A DNA stretch of 64,000 nucleotides from Diphasiastrum complanatum (taxonomy: Eukaryota; Streptophyta; Lycopodiopsida; Lycopodiales; Lycopodiaceae). The stretch spans positions 37,715,460 through 37,779,459 of the forward strand of contig CM055096.1 of NCBI GenBank assembly GCA_029204225.1, written 5' to 3'. The position numbers and the translations under genes are program-made. The notes beneath the pieces were generated by a model that did no database searches, was not told the DNA's origin, and worked only from the letters and a program-made list of their open reading frames with translations. This document shows, piece after piece, positions 45,118 through 56,121 of the stretch; the first letter of the stretch is position 1, and the number at the start of each line of letters is the position of its first letter.

Positions 45118-46139
45118 TATGAATTTGGATCCATGTGGTGTAGGACCTGCTCATCAGTCAGCTCAATTTTCTTATTATAAGTTAGAGCATGTTGCCAAGG
45201 GACTAGATCATCATCCACTGGGTTCTCAATAGGTTCCGCTGACAGCCATGCTATGTTTATCATATTCACCCCAAATGTGATTGGTGTGTCCATAGTGTAA
45301 CATTTGGGTGAAGATGTACTGGGTTCCGGATCTGATTCATATTGACATGTTCGATAGTCAATAGTTGCTAATGCATTTGTTTATCTTACGACATCTGTCT
45401 CTGTATCATAGTGACCTCCCTTGGCTGGCCTCGGGCGATCAATCATGTGATCTGTTGTAGATGATCCGTCATCAGCCTTGGGTGCAATAGGTTTCATCGC
45501 CCATGTGGTTGGATCAACCTTTACAACCTGTTCTCTGTTCTCGAAGGTGAGTTTTCCCGTACCTCAGTTGTGTACTACTTGTGCAGTCCTCAAACATGGC
45601 CTTCTTAGTAAAACACGGTATGCAGATGGAGATTCAGGTATATCCATGACTACAAAAGTAATCACAAATTGCATGTCTGCTATCTTTATAGGGATATCGG
45701 CAACTACACCTTTTGGTTTCATATAGTATTGGTCTGTTAGTTTGATGGCGAATCTTGTTGGCTTCAACCCTTGCAAACCCCATTTTTCATACAAAGTGGT
45801 GGAGATCAAATTGACACCCGACCTTCCATCTACCACTGCTGCCTCATCTTCGTATCTCTCGTGTTTGATTGGCAAAGTGATATTGTGTTCCTCACTTTCC
45901 CATGCTGCTCTGATGTGGACGTTACTTGTTTCTTCATAGCCCATACAATATATGGGCTCAGGCGCTACTGGCTCCTCATCTGCTTTGGCACATTCAACTA
46001 GAAGGCTTTTCGCTTGTGGTGCAATCCTCAATAGTTCTCCGAGTGGTAAACTAACACGGCTTGATAGTAAAAGTGTGAGCTTTTCAGTGCATGGTTCCTT
46101 GGGCTCCACCATGTGAAAAGGTGATTCATATTGGTGCAA
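45118..46139 (-). pseudogene. Gy-A protease and linker, copy 2
   Basis: 46139-45564 is a 191-residue frame: ELLRIAPQAKSLLVECAKAD upstream, active-site region AAVVDGRSGVNLIS, and SAYRVLLRRPCLRTAQVVHN at the end, before a stop. 45540-45118 is the linker, with DTPITFGVNMINIAWLSAEP and ELTDEQVLHHMDPNSYETKK. The protease has DGRS where DTGA-type motifs are usual, as in the other copies, so this may be ancestral in the family. Confidence 0.8.
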
Positions 46140-46280
46140 CCGATCATTCTGATCAGTGCGTAGTGGTGAGCCTGCTTGTAGTTCTCGTTCGACGCCAATT
46201 GGAGGTTCCGTGGGGTGGTCCTTTTCTGGCTCTTTTTCCTCCGCTTGTGGTTTGTATACCCAGTGTCTTATTTTATGGTA

Positions 46281-47960
46281 CTATCTTCTTTCTTCCCTCA
46301 CATTCGGATATGGCGCTGAAGTTGAGGGTTGGTCGTTAGTGACCGAGGGTGGTGGTGAGGGAGCCACTTCTTTCCTCTTATGTGCTCGCGTAACAGCTAG
46401 CACAGGAGCATGGAATTGGTGTCCTTCCGATGGCATCCCTGCTGGAACTGTTGGTGGCTGTATTGCAATGAAGTTAAGAGGTGCACTAGTTCCATGTTTA
46501 AATGGATAACTCTTGTAACAATGTCCATAACCACATTCTTGATAGAAGGATGTATATTGTCCCTTGTAGGGACATTTCGCAATTCTGTGTCCTTCGCCGC
46601 ATCTGTAGCAGCCATAATTTCTTCCACCTTGATGTTGAGTTTGGGCTGCATAGGCCACAACATATTCATTTATGGCAAGATCCATAAATGGTTCATCTGG
46701 TCTGTACCATTGCTGCTGCTCAGGTTGAGGTGGCATTTGCATCTCTGGTTCCGCTACTGTCAGGTTTACATGGGCCACTTGTTGATTGGCTGGCCCTGGT
46801 GGTGCAGGTAAGGCCATACGCTGTTGTTGATTCGGTGCACCATACCTTGTGCCGCGTTGGGTGCCTCTTGATGGTAAGAATAAGAAGTCTGATAAGGAAT
46901 TCTCTTCTGTTGAACAATCTGGGGATTAAACGGGCAAAATGCTGTATCGTGCGATGTTGCATTGCACAGATGATAGAATCTATGTGTCAGTCTCAGATTT
47001 TGCTTTAGGACTGGACACTCATTCGCTGTATGGTTCTTCGTGCACACTGAACACTATACATTCTCCCGTTTAGGATACTACAGCTGGTTTGGTTTCAGTT
47101 GATGTGGCATTACTGCTACAGCTCCTTGTAAGGATTTCAGTTTCTGGTTAAACTATGCCATAAGTTGCTCCATCTGTTGTTTGTGTGATTTTGTCATTTG
47201 TTCCAACAGTAGTTCTGTGGATAGAGTAGATACGTTTGATGATGATGATGCTAACGAGGGAGTAGAAGTGTGGGTGGATGGATATTCGTCATCAGATCCC
47301 TCATCCTCTTCCCTGATGGCATCTTCCATAGCTTCTTGTAGAGTAGCGTACTGCCCCCGTCGTTTCAGTTCTCTTCTGATGCTTCGTGGTAGTCCGGCTA
47401 GGAACCACATGATCACTGCATGATCGGGAGTTAGGGCTACACTGCACTCGGATCGTAGGTGTTTGACCCGTTCAATATAGTCCCTGACCCTTTCTTGTTT
47501 TTCCATCTTGACTTTGCTTAGCAGGAGAAACGGGTTTTCCATCAACTTTCTTGGTCTAAAGAGCCTAATGAGAGCTGTTTTAACCACTTCCTAGATATAT
47601 TTTTCTTCCTCTGATAGGTTGAAAGACCAATCCTAAGCCACTGCCAATAGGGACATAGTAAACAGCATCAGCTTTTTCGTAGGTGTTTGTTCACCGTAGA
47701 TTTCACAAGCTTGCTCGTAGATCTAGAGGAATCAGATGGGATCTGATGATCCGTCATATTTTGGTATTTTCATCCGTGGTGCTCTCCGGACTGCTTGCAA
47801 GGGAGCGACAGGTACGGGTTGGCCCATTTGATCCATTGGTGCTGGTTCCGGTTCTGCCTCTTGTTGCACAACTGCTAATCTGGGAAGATGTGGTGCTTGA
47901 TTTGCTATCTTTCATGCTATTGCTGGATCTGGGTTAGATTTCACTATAGAATTCTCTACA
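46281..47960 (-). pseudogene. Gy-A gag, copy 2
   Basis: Minus strand. N-terminal part 47960-47590 with RMKIPKYDGSSDP and several stops. Capsid 47587-47153 (KMEKQERVRDYIERVKHLRS, WFLAGLPRSIRRELKRRGQ) ends in a Ser-rich tract. Three Cys/His motifs follow: CSVCTKNHTANEC at 47060-47020 with a stop just before it, a second at about 46980 in which the first Cys is Tyr (YHLCNATSHDTAFC), and CYRCGEGHRIAKC (about 46600). The tail is EVAPSPPPSVTNDQPSTSAP. Nucleic-acid binding is the expected role of the zinc knuckles. Copies 1 and 3 match throughout. Confidence 0.8.
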
Positions 47961-48836
47961 AGAGTTAACTCTCGCAAGAAGTGTAAATTTCACTGTCTGC
48001 GAGGGTCCAAAACCACTATTTTGGCTTAATCTTCACCAAATCTTTGTGCGTACTCTCGCAGGATTCCTCATTGATGGAAATTAACATTCTAAATTGATTG
48101 AGAGGGTCTGCGAGATTCTTACTAGAATGATTTCCTGGATCTTCACTCTTTTAGTGATTTTTTAGCACTTAAACCCAATCTCCTGATCACTGGAATCAAA
48201 CTAACTCTCGCAAGCTCTTGTGTGTCCTAGTCTCACTGAAATGGAACTTCAGAATCCTTTGCGAGAGTTCTTGCTCACTAGAACTGAAAATTTTGTTGTC
48301 TGCGAGGGTTCACTAGTACTTTCTCGTCTTTTTTTCACTGGGAACTCTCGCACAGGCACTTAGACATCAAACTAACTCTCGCTAGCTTCTCTGTGTCCTG
48401 GTATCAATGAGATGGAACTTTTGAGGGCTCTACGAGTTCTTATAAAAATTTGAATTTTTTTTATTTTTTCAAGAGTTTTTTGAATTTTCTTATGATTTTT
48501 TTCTGATTTTTGCAATCTGCTTGGAACTAACTCTCGCAGGCTTCTATGCAGGTCTGGACAGTACCCTAGAGTTGCTGCCAGTCATGCAAAGGTTAATTCT
48601 CACTAATTTCAAAGATATAAAAATTTGATGAGATTTTAGGCTTTTTTTCCCTCCAAAATACAGATCGGTGTGTTTTTTGGGTTTTTTGGCTGGTTGGTTT
48701 GGGTTTCAAGCCTTTGAGGCTGTTTAGGGCTCCTCTACCCTCTCACACCTCCTCCGCTAGCTGTGAACAGTCCAAACACAAAAAAATACAGAGCAAGAAA
48801 ATAGCTAAAATGCAGCTAAACTAGTTAGTGGAAACC
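47961..48836 (-). other. Gy-A 5' leader, copy 2
   Basis: Non-coding leader between PBS and gag. It carries about ten CTCTCGCA or TGCGAG motifs in both orientations between 47960 and 48560, and a T-rich stretch (48440-48510). No ORF. Confidence 0.55.
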
Positions 48837-49679
48837 TATCCCCGGCAATGGCGCCACTGTAGGGTTGAAGATCTTGCGTAGTATAGCCATCCTGCCTGTC
48901 AACAAGGGTTAGATCACTAGATAGGTACCTAACTATGCATAGATGCTATTTTTAGTTAGTTTCTACTTTCTCTCTTGACTCTATTCACCACTAACACTAC
49001 TCTCCCTTAACTCTACTCTCTACACTAACATTCTTCATGGTTTTGGGTGAAGGGAAGGGGCAGAAAAGAGGAGGAAGAGAGAAGAGAAGAGAGAAAGAGA
49101 GAGAGAGATAAGATGGAGGTTAGCTCAAATGCTCAATGTCATTGCTTATGGAGAAACCTTAACTAATCACAAACAAAAAGCATGGAAGAAATGAAAATAA
49201 CAAGCAATCCCAACAATAGCATAAGCAAGAGTGATTAGCAAATGAGGATGTTTGAGCTCTCAAAATGATAGAGTCTCCTCCTCTCTATTAAGCATGAAAA
49301 TAGTGTACAAATGGTGCCTTTTTATAAAATGGGGAAGGCCCTTGCCCCTCAATCCTATTGGCTAATAATCACATCGATCCTATCCATTCATCTTGGACCC
49401 AACTTGATCCAAGGGTCCATAAAAAGTACATTAAACTTCACAAGATTCATGTGAGTCCCCATTTGGACCCAACTCTAAAAAGTGATCTCTAAGTTCAAAA
49501 ATGACTTTGGGCGTCTAGTTTTATTTTAATTCCAAGGCCCAAGTCAATTTTATTTTATTTACACTTAAGCTTGCGTGCTCATTGGGCCATGGGCTTACAC
49601 GCGCAGGATGCCATGCCCTCGCAACACATTTTATTGGACGATTTTATTTATTTACACTTTGTTGGGAATACCCCCAACA
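48837..49679 (-). mobile_element. Gy-A 5' LTR and primer-binding site, copy 2
   Basis: LTR from TGTTGGGGGTATTCCC (49679) to CCCTACA (48858), 822 bp with intact TG...CA ends. After one base follows TGGCGCCATTGCCGGGGATA (48856-48837), an Athila-type PBS (usually TGGCGCCGTTGCCGGGGA). The outer flank GTTTG (49680-49684) matches the flank of the 3' LTR (37774-37778), a 5-bp target-site duplication. The element therefore spans 37779-49679, 11.9 kb. Confidence 0.9.
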
Positions 49680-49684
49680 GTTTG

Positions 49685-50098
49685 GATAAGCTTTTGTCTC
49701 TCTTTTCTAAAAGTTCACTCTTGATTATTGTTTCGGGAACAATGCATGTTGGCTTATTTATTATGGATACCTATGAGGGACGAATTTCCTCTACATGTCT
49801 TGTTGCTTCTACAACACAATAATTGGAGTTGGCTGAATTGTGGCACACAAGGTTTGGGCATCTCAACTTTGCAAGTTTGAAGAAGCTGAGGACATTTAAT
49901 ATGGTAGAAGATATTTCTACTATTGAGCAGCCGAAAGGGCATGTATGCGAGGAGTGCATACTTGGAAAGTTTCAAAGAAAACCTTTTCCAATTGATGGAA
50001 CTATAAGGGTTCTTGATAAATTTGATTTGGTTCATAGTGATTTTTGTGGTCCAATGAGGACCGAATCCATTTGGAAAGTACATCTATTTTGTGACTTG
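49685..50098 (+). pseudogene. Copia gag-pre-integrase fragment
   Basis: The plus-strand frames contain MHVGLFIMDTYEGR, then LAELWHTRFGHLNFASLKKL, CEECILGKFQRKPFP and LVHSDFCGPMRTES. This is the H-x3-H-x~30-C-x2-C zinc-binding region and first residues of a copia integrase. It ends abruptly at Gy-B/TRIM sequence near 50098. Confidence 0.8.
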
Positions 50099-50135
50099 TA
50101 CAATCCATTGTTGCAAGAGCTTGATTCCAATTGAT

Positions 50136-50399
50136 TGTTGAAATATCAATGCACACTCTAGAGAGAACTATCAGACAGGACGAATAGCTCAGTGGTAGAG
50201 CATCCCATCCGGTATGAGGGAGATCATGGGTTTGAATCCTAGTCTGTACATCCATATTATGATTTATTGATTTCTAACATGGTATCAGAACTACTAGATC
50301 TGTAGCAAGCTTGTATGTTGGCACCCTTCCAAAAGAGAAGCTTCTCTACTTTTTGTTGTGAAATTTTAGCATCATGCTGATCTTTCCAAGTGGAGTTTG
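50136..50399 (+). mobile_element. TRIM-like element, copy 3
   Basis: 144-bp LTR (50136-50279) from TGTTGAAATATC to TTTCTAACA, PBS TGGTATCAGAAC (50280-50291), internal sequence to GTTTG (50395-50399). Preceded by 37 bp of Gy-B linker as in the other copies. Followed by a Gy-A LTR. Confidence 0.55.
50178..50249 (+). tRNA. tRNA-like sequence inside the TRIM LTR, copy 3 (probably non-functional)
   Basis: A-box TAGCTCAGTGG and B-box-like GGTTTGAATCC are kept. Acceptor stem GGACGAA/TCTGTAC is weaker than in the other copies. The anticodon arm is not convincing. Confidence 0.45.
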
Positions 50400-51220
50400 T
50401 GTAGGGTCGAAGACCTTGCATAGTATAGCCCGCCCGCCTATCAACAAGGGTTAGATCACTAGATAGGTACCTAACTATGCATAGATGCTATTTTTAGCTA
50501 GTTTCCTACTTTCTCCCTTAACTCTATTCACCACTAACACTACTCTCCTCTAACTCTACTCCTCTACACTAATAGTCTTCATGGTTTTGGGTGAAGGAAA
50601 GGGGTAGAAAAGAAGAGGAAGAGAGAAGAGAAGAGAGAAAGAGAGAGACATGAGATGGAGGTTAGCTCAAATGCTCAATGTCATTACTTATGGAAAAACC
50701 TTAATTAATCACAAACAAAAAGCATGGAAGAAATGAAAATAACAAGCAATCCCAACAATAGCATAAGCAAGAGTGATTAGTAAATGAGAATGCTTGAGCT
50801 CTCAAAATGATAGAGTCTCCTCCTCTCTGTTAAGCATGAAAATAGTGTACATATGGTGCCTCTTTATAAAATGGGGAATGCCCTTGCCCCTCAATCCTAT
50901 TGGCTAGTAATCACATTGATCCTATCCACTCATCTTGGACCCAACTTGATCCATTGTCCATAAAAGGTACATTAAACTTCACAAGATTCATGTGAGTCCC
51001 CATTTGGATCCAACTCTAAAAAGTGATCTCTAAGTTTAAAAATGACTTTGGGCCTCTAGTTTTATTTTAATTCCAAGGCCCAAGTCAATTTTATTTTATT
51101 TACACTTAAGCTTGCGTGCTCATTGGGCCATGGGCTAACGCACGCAGGATGCCATGCCCTCATAACACATTTTATTGGACGATTTTATTTATCTACACTT
51201 TGTTGGGAATACCCCCAACA
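50400..51220 (-). mobile_element. Gy-A LTR, single copy
   Basis: 821 bp with TGTTGGGGG and CCCTACA ends. On the inner side only GTGGGTCA remains of Gy-A; then Gy-E sequence begins. Flanks (GTTTG, TGACC) do not match, so it is not a simple solo LTR. Confidence 0.85.
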
Positions 51221-51229
51221 TGACCCACG

Positions 51230-51547
51230 TTCTCGAAAATTTTTAGTATGATACTAGAAAATTTCTCGAAAAATGAATAAAATTATAAAAATCACTCAAA
51301 AGAATGCTAGAAAATTTTTCAAAAAATTGGAGAAAAAAAAAAACGGTCTGTGAAAATTAAAACAAGTTGATTACAATTTGAGTGTCGCGAAAAATTCTCG
51401 AAAAGATTCTTGAAAATTTTTTAAGAATGATTTTGGAAGAATACTAGAAAGTGGAAGAAAATTTCATGAAAATTTCTAGAAAAGATAGGAGAAAAGTCGC
51501 GATCAATTCCAGAAAAGATGAAAGAAAATTCGCGATAAATTCCAGAA
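51230..51547. promoter_or_regulatory. Cluster of eight TTCnnGAA palindromes (heat-shock-element-like)
   Basis: TTCnnGAA starts at 51230, 51263, 51395, 51407, 51463, 51474, 51507 and 51540. The region is non-coding and lies between the Gy-E integrase end and a Gy-A LTR. Two inverted GAA units two bases apart are the core of a heat-shock element; a full element needs three, and strict spacing is not met everywhere. Confidence 0.45.
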
Positions 51548-51589
51548 AAATACTAGAAAAATATAAGAATAAATTTTTTTTTTGATTAA

Positions 51590-51995
51590 AGATAGTATTT
51601 CTTGAGTCTAGAACCATTAATACGTGTAGGTAACAATTCCCCTTCAAGTGATTGGAGTTGTACAAAATCATTCTCAAACACTATGACTTTATAGGGTCCA
51701 AGCCATCTCATATGGAGTTTTTCGGGGAACTTTTGATGTCGACTATCGTAAATCAACGCAAAGTTATCAACTTTCAGATCACATTTCCTGATATGACTGT
51801 CATACTTTTTCTTCCTTTGTTCCTAGATTTCCTGCGTTAATTTTTGTTAAAATTTTCATGAGCTTCAGCTAGTTCTTCAATATTGGTCAACCTTTCGTTA
51901 ATACATTCTTCATCTGTTCATTGAGCTTGAATACGAAAAGTTGTCACCTCAAATTCAATAGGCAAAATAGGATGCATACCATACGTATCTTTTGC
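51590..51995 (-). pseudogene. Gy-E integrase C-terminal end
   Basis: On the minus strand, YGMHPILPIEFEVTTFRIQA, then ERLTNIEELAEAHENFNKN, MRWLGPYKVIVFENDF (frame-shifted pieces) and NGSRLKKYYL near 51600. This is the C-terminal integrase region with the GPY motif. It is joined directly to gag (51999), so protease, RT, RNase H and the integrase core are deleted. Confidence 0.7.
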
Positions 51996-51998
51996 AAA

Positions 51999-53684
51999 TT
52001 ATTTTGCAGCATCACAGTCATAGTCTGGGTCATCTTTAAGATCCTCTTTAGTCATAAATTTGTTCGTTGACTTGCTAGAAGATTTCTTTTTTGAAGATTT
52101 ACTGTGCTTTGTTGAAGATTTTTGTTCGGGTTTCGAGGAGCCTTTGCTTCTCGTTGTGACTTTGAATATCTTCTCCACGTCACTTGGCCAGGACTGGTCT
52201 TCTGTCTTTGCCAATTTTCCTTCAATAACATCAATCATTTGCACAACAGCATCAGTTGAAGCTTTTGCTTTCGAGTCGGCAACAGCTGCTGTTGCTACAT
52301 ACTGATATTTGGGTCGCGGCTTCTGCAGATGAGGGAAGCCATGATACTTGTGGCCAAGCTCCCTATAGTTCGAGCATAACGACACATAACCAATCGGCTT
52401 TCGGGACTGAGGGTAGTCAGGTGAAAATTGTCCTAGCTCTCCACAGTTGTAGCAGTTGCCTGACACTGGTTTAGCCGCAGGTTGAGACTTTGTTGGTCCA
52501 ACGAATTCAGGAGGATTGTGTCTTCTTGGTGAGAACTTTGGTCTATCATGCTGGGCCGATGCTGTAGTACCTGAATATAGTTAGTAGTCGCATCATTCTG
52601 AAAAATAAAAAGTACCTCCTGGGAAGGATCTTCAATATATTTTACATTTATAGTGGTGCAGTCTTCCTTAGTATGTCCAGAAGTTCCACATTTCGTACAC
52701 CACATTCATGAGTTGGAAGAAGATGCTTTTGGTCTTTTGTTTGCAGCTTCAAAGACCTTCACTTTCAAATCATTAAACTTTTTATTAAGGTCAGCCATAT
52801 TACTCTTCCAAAGCTTTTCAACTTTAGAAGTTGACGACTTCTCCTCAATGGTTTTTGTGGCGTCCTTTCGCTTAAATCGTCATTTATTCTTTCTTTCTCC
52901 TTTATCAGCTTCTGATTCTGATGAATCACTACTTTCGAACTCCAAGCTTGAAGAATTGGTTATTGAGTCAAAATCTGAATCATCATCACTATCACTGGAA
53001 TCAGTCTAAAACTTACGAGATCTTTTAGTTGAGCGTCGCTTTTGTGCTAGTTTCGAGGTCTCCAATTTTTTGGCACTAGCTATTACTGTTGCTAAGGAGG
53101 TTATGCCCCATTGTCTGCAATACCGATCAATCTTTGGTGGTAAACCAGCCAAAAACCATTCGATCTGCATGTCAACGGGATATACACCGGTTAGTTTTCC
53201 TATAAGATTTTTAACCTTTCGTGTATATTTTCAAAGGGATTCTTCAGTCTTCTTCTAAACATTGTCCAGACGTCCGAGAATTCAAGATTTGTAACCGATT
53301 TCTCTGAACTAGTTCAGAAACGCATCTTTCAGCAGTAACTAGGTTCCTACACGGTCTGGTTCAACTTGACTGTACCATATGCATGCCTACTTTCTCAGCA
53401 GACCAGGGAATATTCACAGTTTATCTACATCAGTTCTTTCATAATTTGCATTAGCAATTGACTCAAATTGCGAGACATAGCTATCAACATCATCGGAAGT
53501 ACGTAATTTTTGAGATAGAAGTGAAACGTGAAACAAGACCCTCCATATCGAAGCTAATTAGAAGTTCAAGTAACTGGGAAGTGATTTCGTCGAGATTTCT
53601 TCGACTCTCTCTCTCACTCTGTCTTCGTAAAAATTTCTCTCTAAGCTTACGGTATTGTTCTAATTGGGATTCTCTATCTGACAT
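51999..53684 (-). pseudogene. Gy-E gag
   Basis: Begins 53684 with MSDRESQLEQYRKLREKFLR, just after the primer-binding site. Capsid part around 53200-53040 (MQIEWFLAGLPPKIDRYCRQ). Acidic/Ser segment 53000-52700. Zinc knuckles WCTKCGTSGHTKEDC (52705) and CYNCGELGQFSPDY (52466, with the His and last Cys altered). Lys/Ser-rich end KSSKKKSSSKSTNKF. Stops lie between pieces. Confidence 0.7.
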
Positions 53685-53720
53685 ACATGGATGTGTTAGA
53701 TTTCTTATAACTTTCCTAAG

Positions 53721-54640
53721 CTATCTCCGGCAACGGTGCCAAAAAATGGTATATGTCGTACTACCAACAAGGTTAATATAGAATTTGTAGTAAATAATGT
53801 CTTTCTCACAGAGGATAGTGTTAGAAAGTTATGTACTTGATACAATTATGACAAGTGGTTTCAAGTGTTATTCTGGTTGTCAACAGACACTAGAAAGTAA
53901 CCAGTATTACTTGTGTTTGGGGTGTGTAATGTTAATAATTTCAGAACAACAATCTGGCCTCTATTAAATTGAATGAAACACATTCTATAGATTAGATGTT
54001 ATCAGAGTAGTATGACAGTACTACACTCCGGCTGATTAAGGTGTCAACAGAGAGTCGAGAAATTTCAATGTATTTGTGGTTGTGCAGACAATTAATTAAC
54101 TGTGTTTGTGAACTATTCGTTTCTAGACAAAAGTCCTCAACAACTTAAGTCCAAGGTTATGGTTAAAGAACACAATTAGTTCTAGAGCACGTTAGAAACT
54201 TATGTCAGTTATAATCAGGAACACATATCAAAGACTCAATTCTTCAGACAGGGCTGTCATCTTATATGTATACATGCAATTTTATTCAATGATCGTGCTA
54301 AATTGTACCAAATGTAGACGTTATTCGAGTGCCAAAAAGAAAGTATTCGCGACAGACGAATAAGATGGTTTTAAGACAGTTCTTTAGAGCATATTCTACA
54401 AATACACAACAAATGACTGTAATGTGCTAGAGAGTCTATCTGATCAGAGAGTGATTCATGTGATGAGTAAGAAATTGCTAGTAGACTCAAGATCACTCAC
54501 ACTCAACAGTGCGGAGAACGACGATAAGGGAGAATAACTCCCATCACTCTATTCACTTCTTCAATCTCTTACATATGCATAAACTCTTCTCTCTCGATGC
54601 TTGTGTGAGATCAATATATGTTCTATGGGACGAACAAACA
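53721..54640 (-). mobile_element. Gy-E primer-binding site and 5' LTR (LTR Y)
   Basis: TGGCACCGTTGCCGGAGATAG (53741-53721 on the minus strand) is a gypsy PBS. After five T, the LTR ends GACATATACCA at 53747 and extends right to about 54640. An inverted copy is at 31394-32286. The right end was not resolved. Confidence 0.6.
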
Positions 54641-54688
54641 CACCTCTAAAACAACAGGTGCGTCGCTCCTGCGAAAAGGTCTAGTTAG

Positions 54689-54987
54689 CAATTAGATTGA
54701 GTATATGTTCAATTATACCATAAGAGGTATATTTAACTAAGAGTTAAAATTACTCTAGCATGTCTTTTCATATCTAGTTGTTTTGCATGGACGACTATCC
54801 AAGGCAATGTCTTTTCCTTTTAAAGGTCTTGCCCTTAATTACAAGGCAAGTACTTAGGAGATATATTCTTCAAAAATGTCTTGGGCCTCTTCATGATTTA
54901 TGTTTATCCGGCTCATATATTCATTTTCGAGTTTATCATGCTATATTTATGTTGATATTCGATATTTAACAATTTTGTGGCATCACA
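54689..54987 (-). mobile_element. LTR W, second copy (solo)
   Basis: About 300 bp closely similar to 23232-23546, same orientation, ending (minus start) TGTGATGCCAC. It lies between LTR Y and Co-Z gag, without polypurine tract or internal sequence. Confidence 0.65.
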
Positions 54988-55700
54988 GATACATTACTCA
55001 AGATTTCAAACGAAATCACGAAGTCAGGTCATGGTGCTCGAAGATCGGCTAAAAAATCTGCAGTGGGATGGCAAAGACCTCACTTCCTTTATTAGGAAGA
55101 TGAAGGATCTATTCCTTTCACTACACAATTCTAGAGTAGAAAATGCAGTGTCGGCAAAGAAGCAGCTTACATATATGTCGAGAGCCTTACCAAGATTCTT
55201 CCAGACAACCAGATCGCTGCTAGCAAAAGATCCTACAATGACGCTCGAAAAGGCTATTGTCGAGATTCGAGAAGCCGTCGAAGCTCGAGATCACCTTGAT
55301 CACAAGGATGCTTCTGACTAAGCTCTCTACAACAACAAGGAGAAATTAAAGAAGCAATTCAAGCCTAAGAGGGAGTTAGATCGAAGGCAGAATCGAGATC
55401 AGCAAGCAGAAGGAGCCAGACATAATGTCGATTCATGTTGGCTTAATCCAAAATTTGAGTGTATCCATTGTTATAAGAAGGGCCATGCATTCATAGACTA
55501 TCGTCAGAAGCCAAGAAACAAATCAGCTCAAAGCAGACAGGAGAACAATAATAGTTCATCCTATGTCGAGGAGCTAGAGAGCTCAAAGATGGGCAAAGAA
55601 AGATCGAATCACGAGAATTCGATTGCCTACATTTGTGCAGACATGTGTGCAGTATCGATGCCTGACACACAAGAGGTAATTCTTGATTCAGGAGCTACCT
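54988..55700 (+). pseudogene. Co-Z gag and start of protease
   Basis: Plus strand. The gag frame 54977-55321 holds DRLKNLQWDGKDLTSFIRKM and YMSRALPRFFQTTRSLLAKD, the UBN2-type region. After a stop (55321) comes a nucleocapsid-like stretch with CIHCYKKGHAFIDY, a zinc knuckle whose last Cys is Tyr. Protease motif LDSGATSHFVTS at 55682-55714, with intact DSGAT (55685-55699), then a stop. The 5' end is replaced by LTR W. Confidence 0.75.
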
Positions 55701-56121
55701 CGCACTTCGTTACATCAAGATGAATAATGTCAGATTTTTGAAGTGTAGATCCATCAAGATTTATGGTTCTTGGAGATGGATCAAATCATCAAGTGAATGG
55801 TATTGGTTCACTATGGCTCAACACAAAAGGCAGAGACAGATGACTCGAAGATGTTCTGTTCGTGTCTATGCTACAGCAAGACTTGCTATCAGTGGCAAGA
55901 ATGGCTAACATATGTGACGTTATCAGATGAAACATGCAACGTTGTTGATGCAAGTACCAGTACGCTCATCACTCAAGGAAAAAAAAAAAGACAACCTATA
56001 TCACTTGAAGGTATGCCTACCTACAGATCAAGTACATCAGACTCATGATGATTCACTAGATACTCTATGGCATAGGCGACTTGTCAAATTTCAGAGTAAA
56101 GGACTGAAGTTGATCTACAAA
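55701..56121 (+). pseudogene. Co-Z protease end and pre-integrase region
   Basis: Mixed frames with stops. The recognisable parts are VFVSMLQQDLLSVARMAN (protease end) and, at 56040-56115, DSLDTLWHRRLVKFQSKGLK, the His-containing start of the gag-pre-integrase zinc domain. It is interrupted at about 56121 by LTR V. Confidence 0.6.

Noticed and set aside
49685-50098. Possible link between this copia fragment and the TRIM internal region as one element
   Set aside because: The two only became neighbours across the GTTTG site; the frame begins in mid-domain and shows no continuity with the TRIM sequence.
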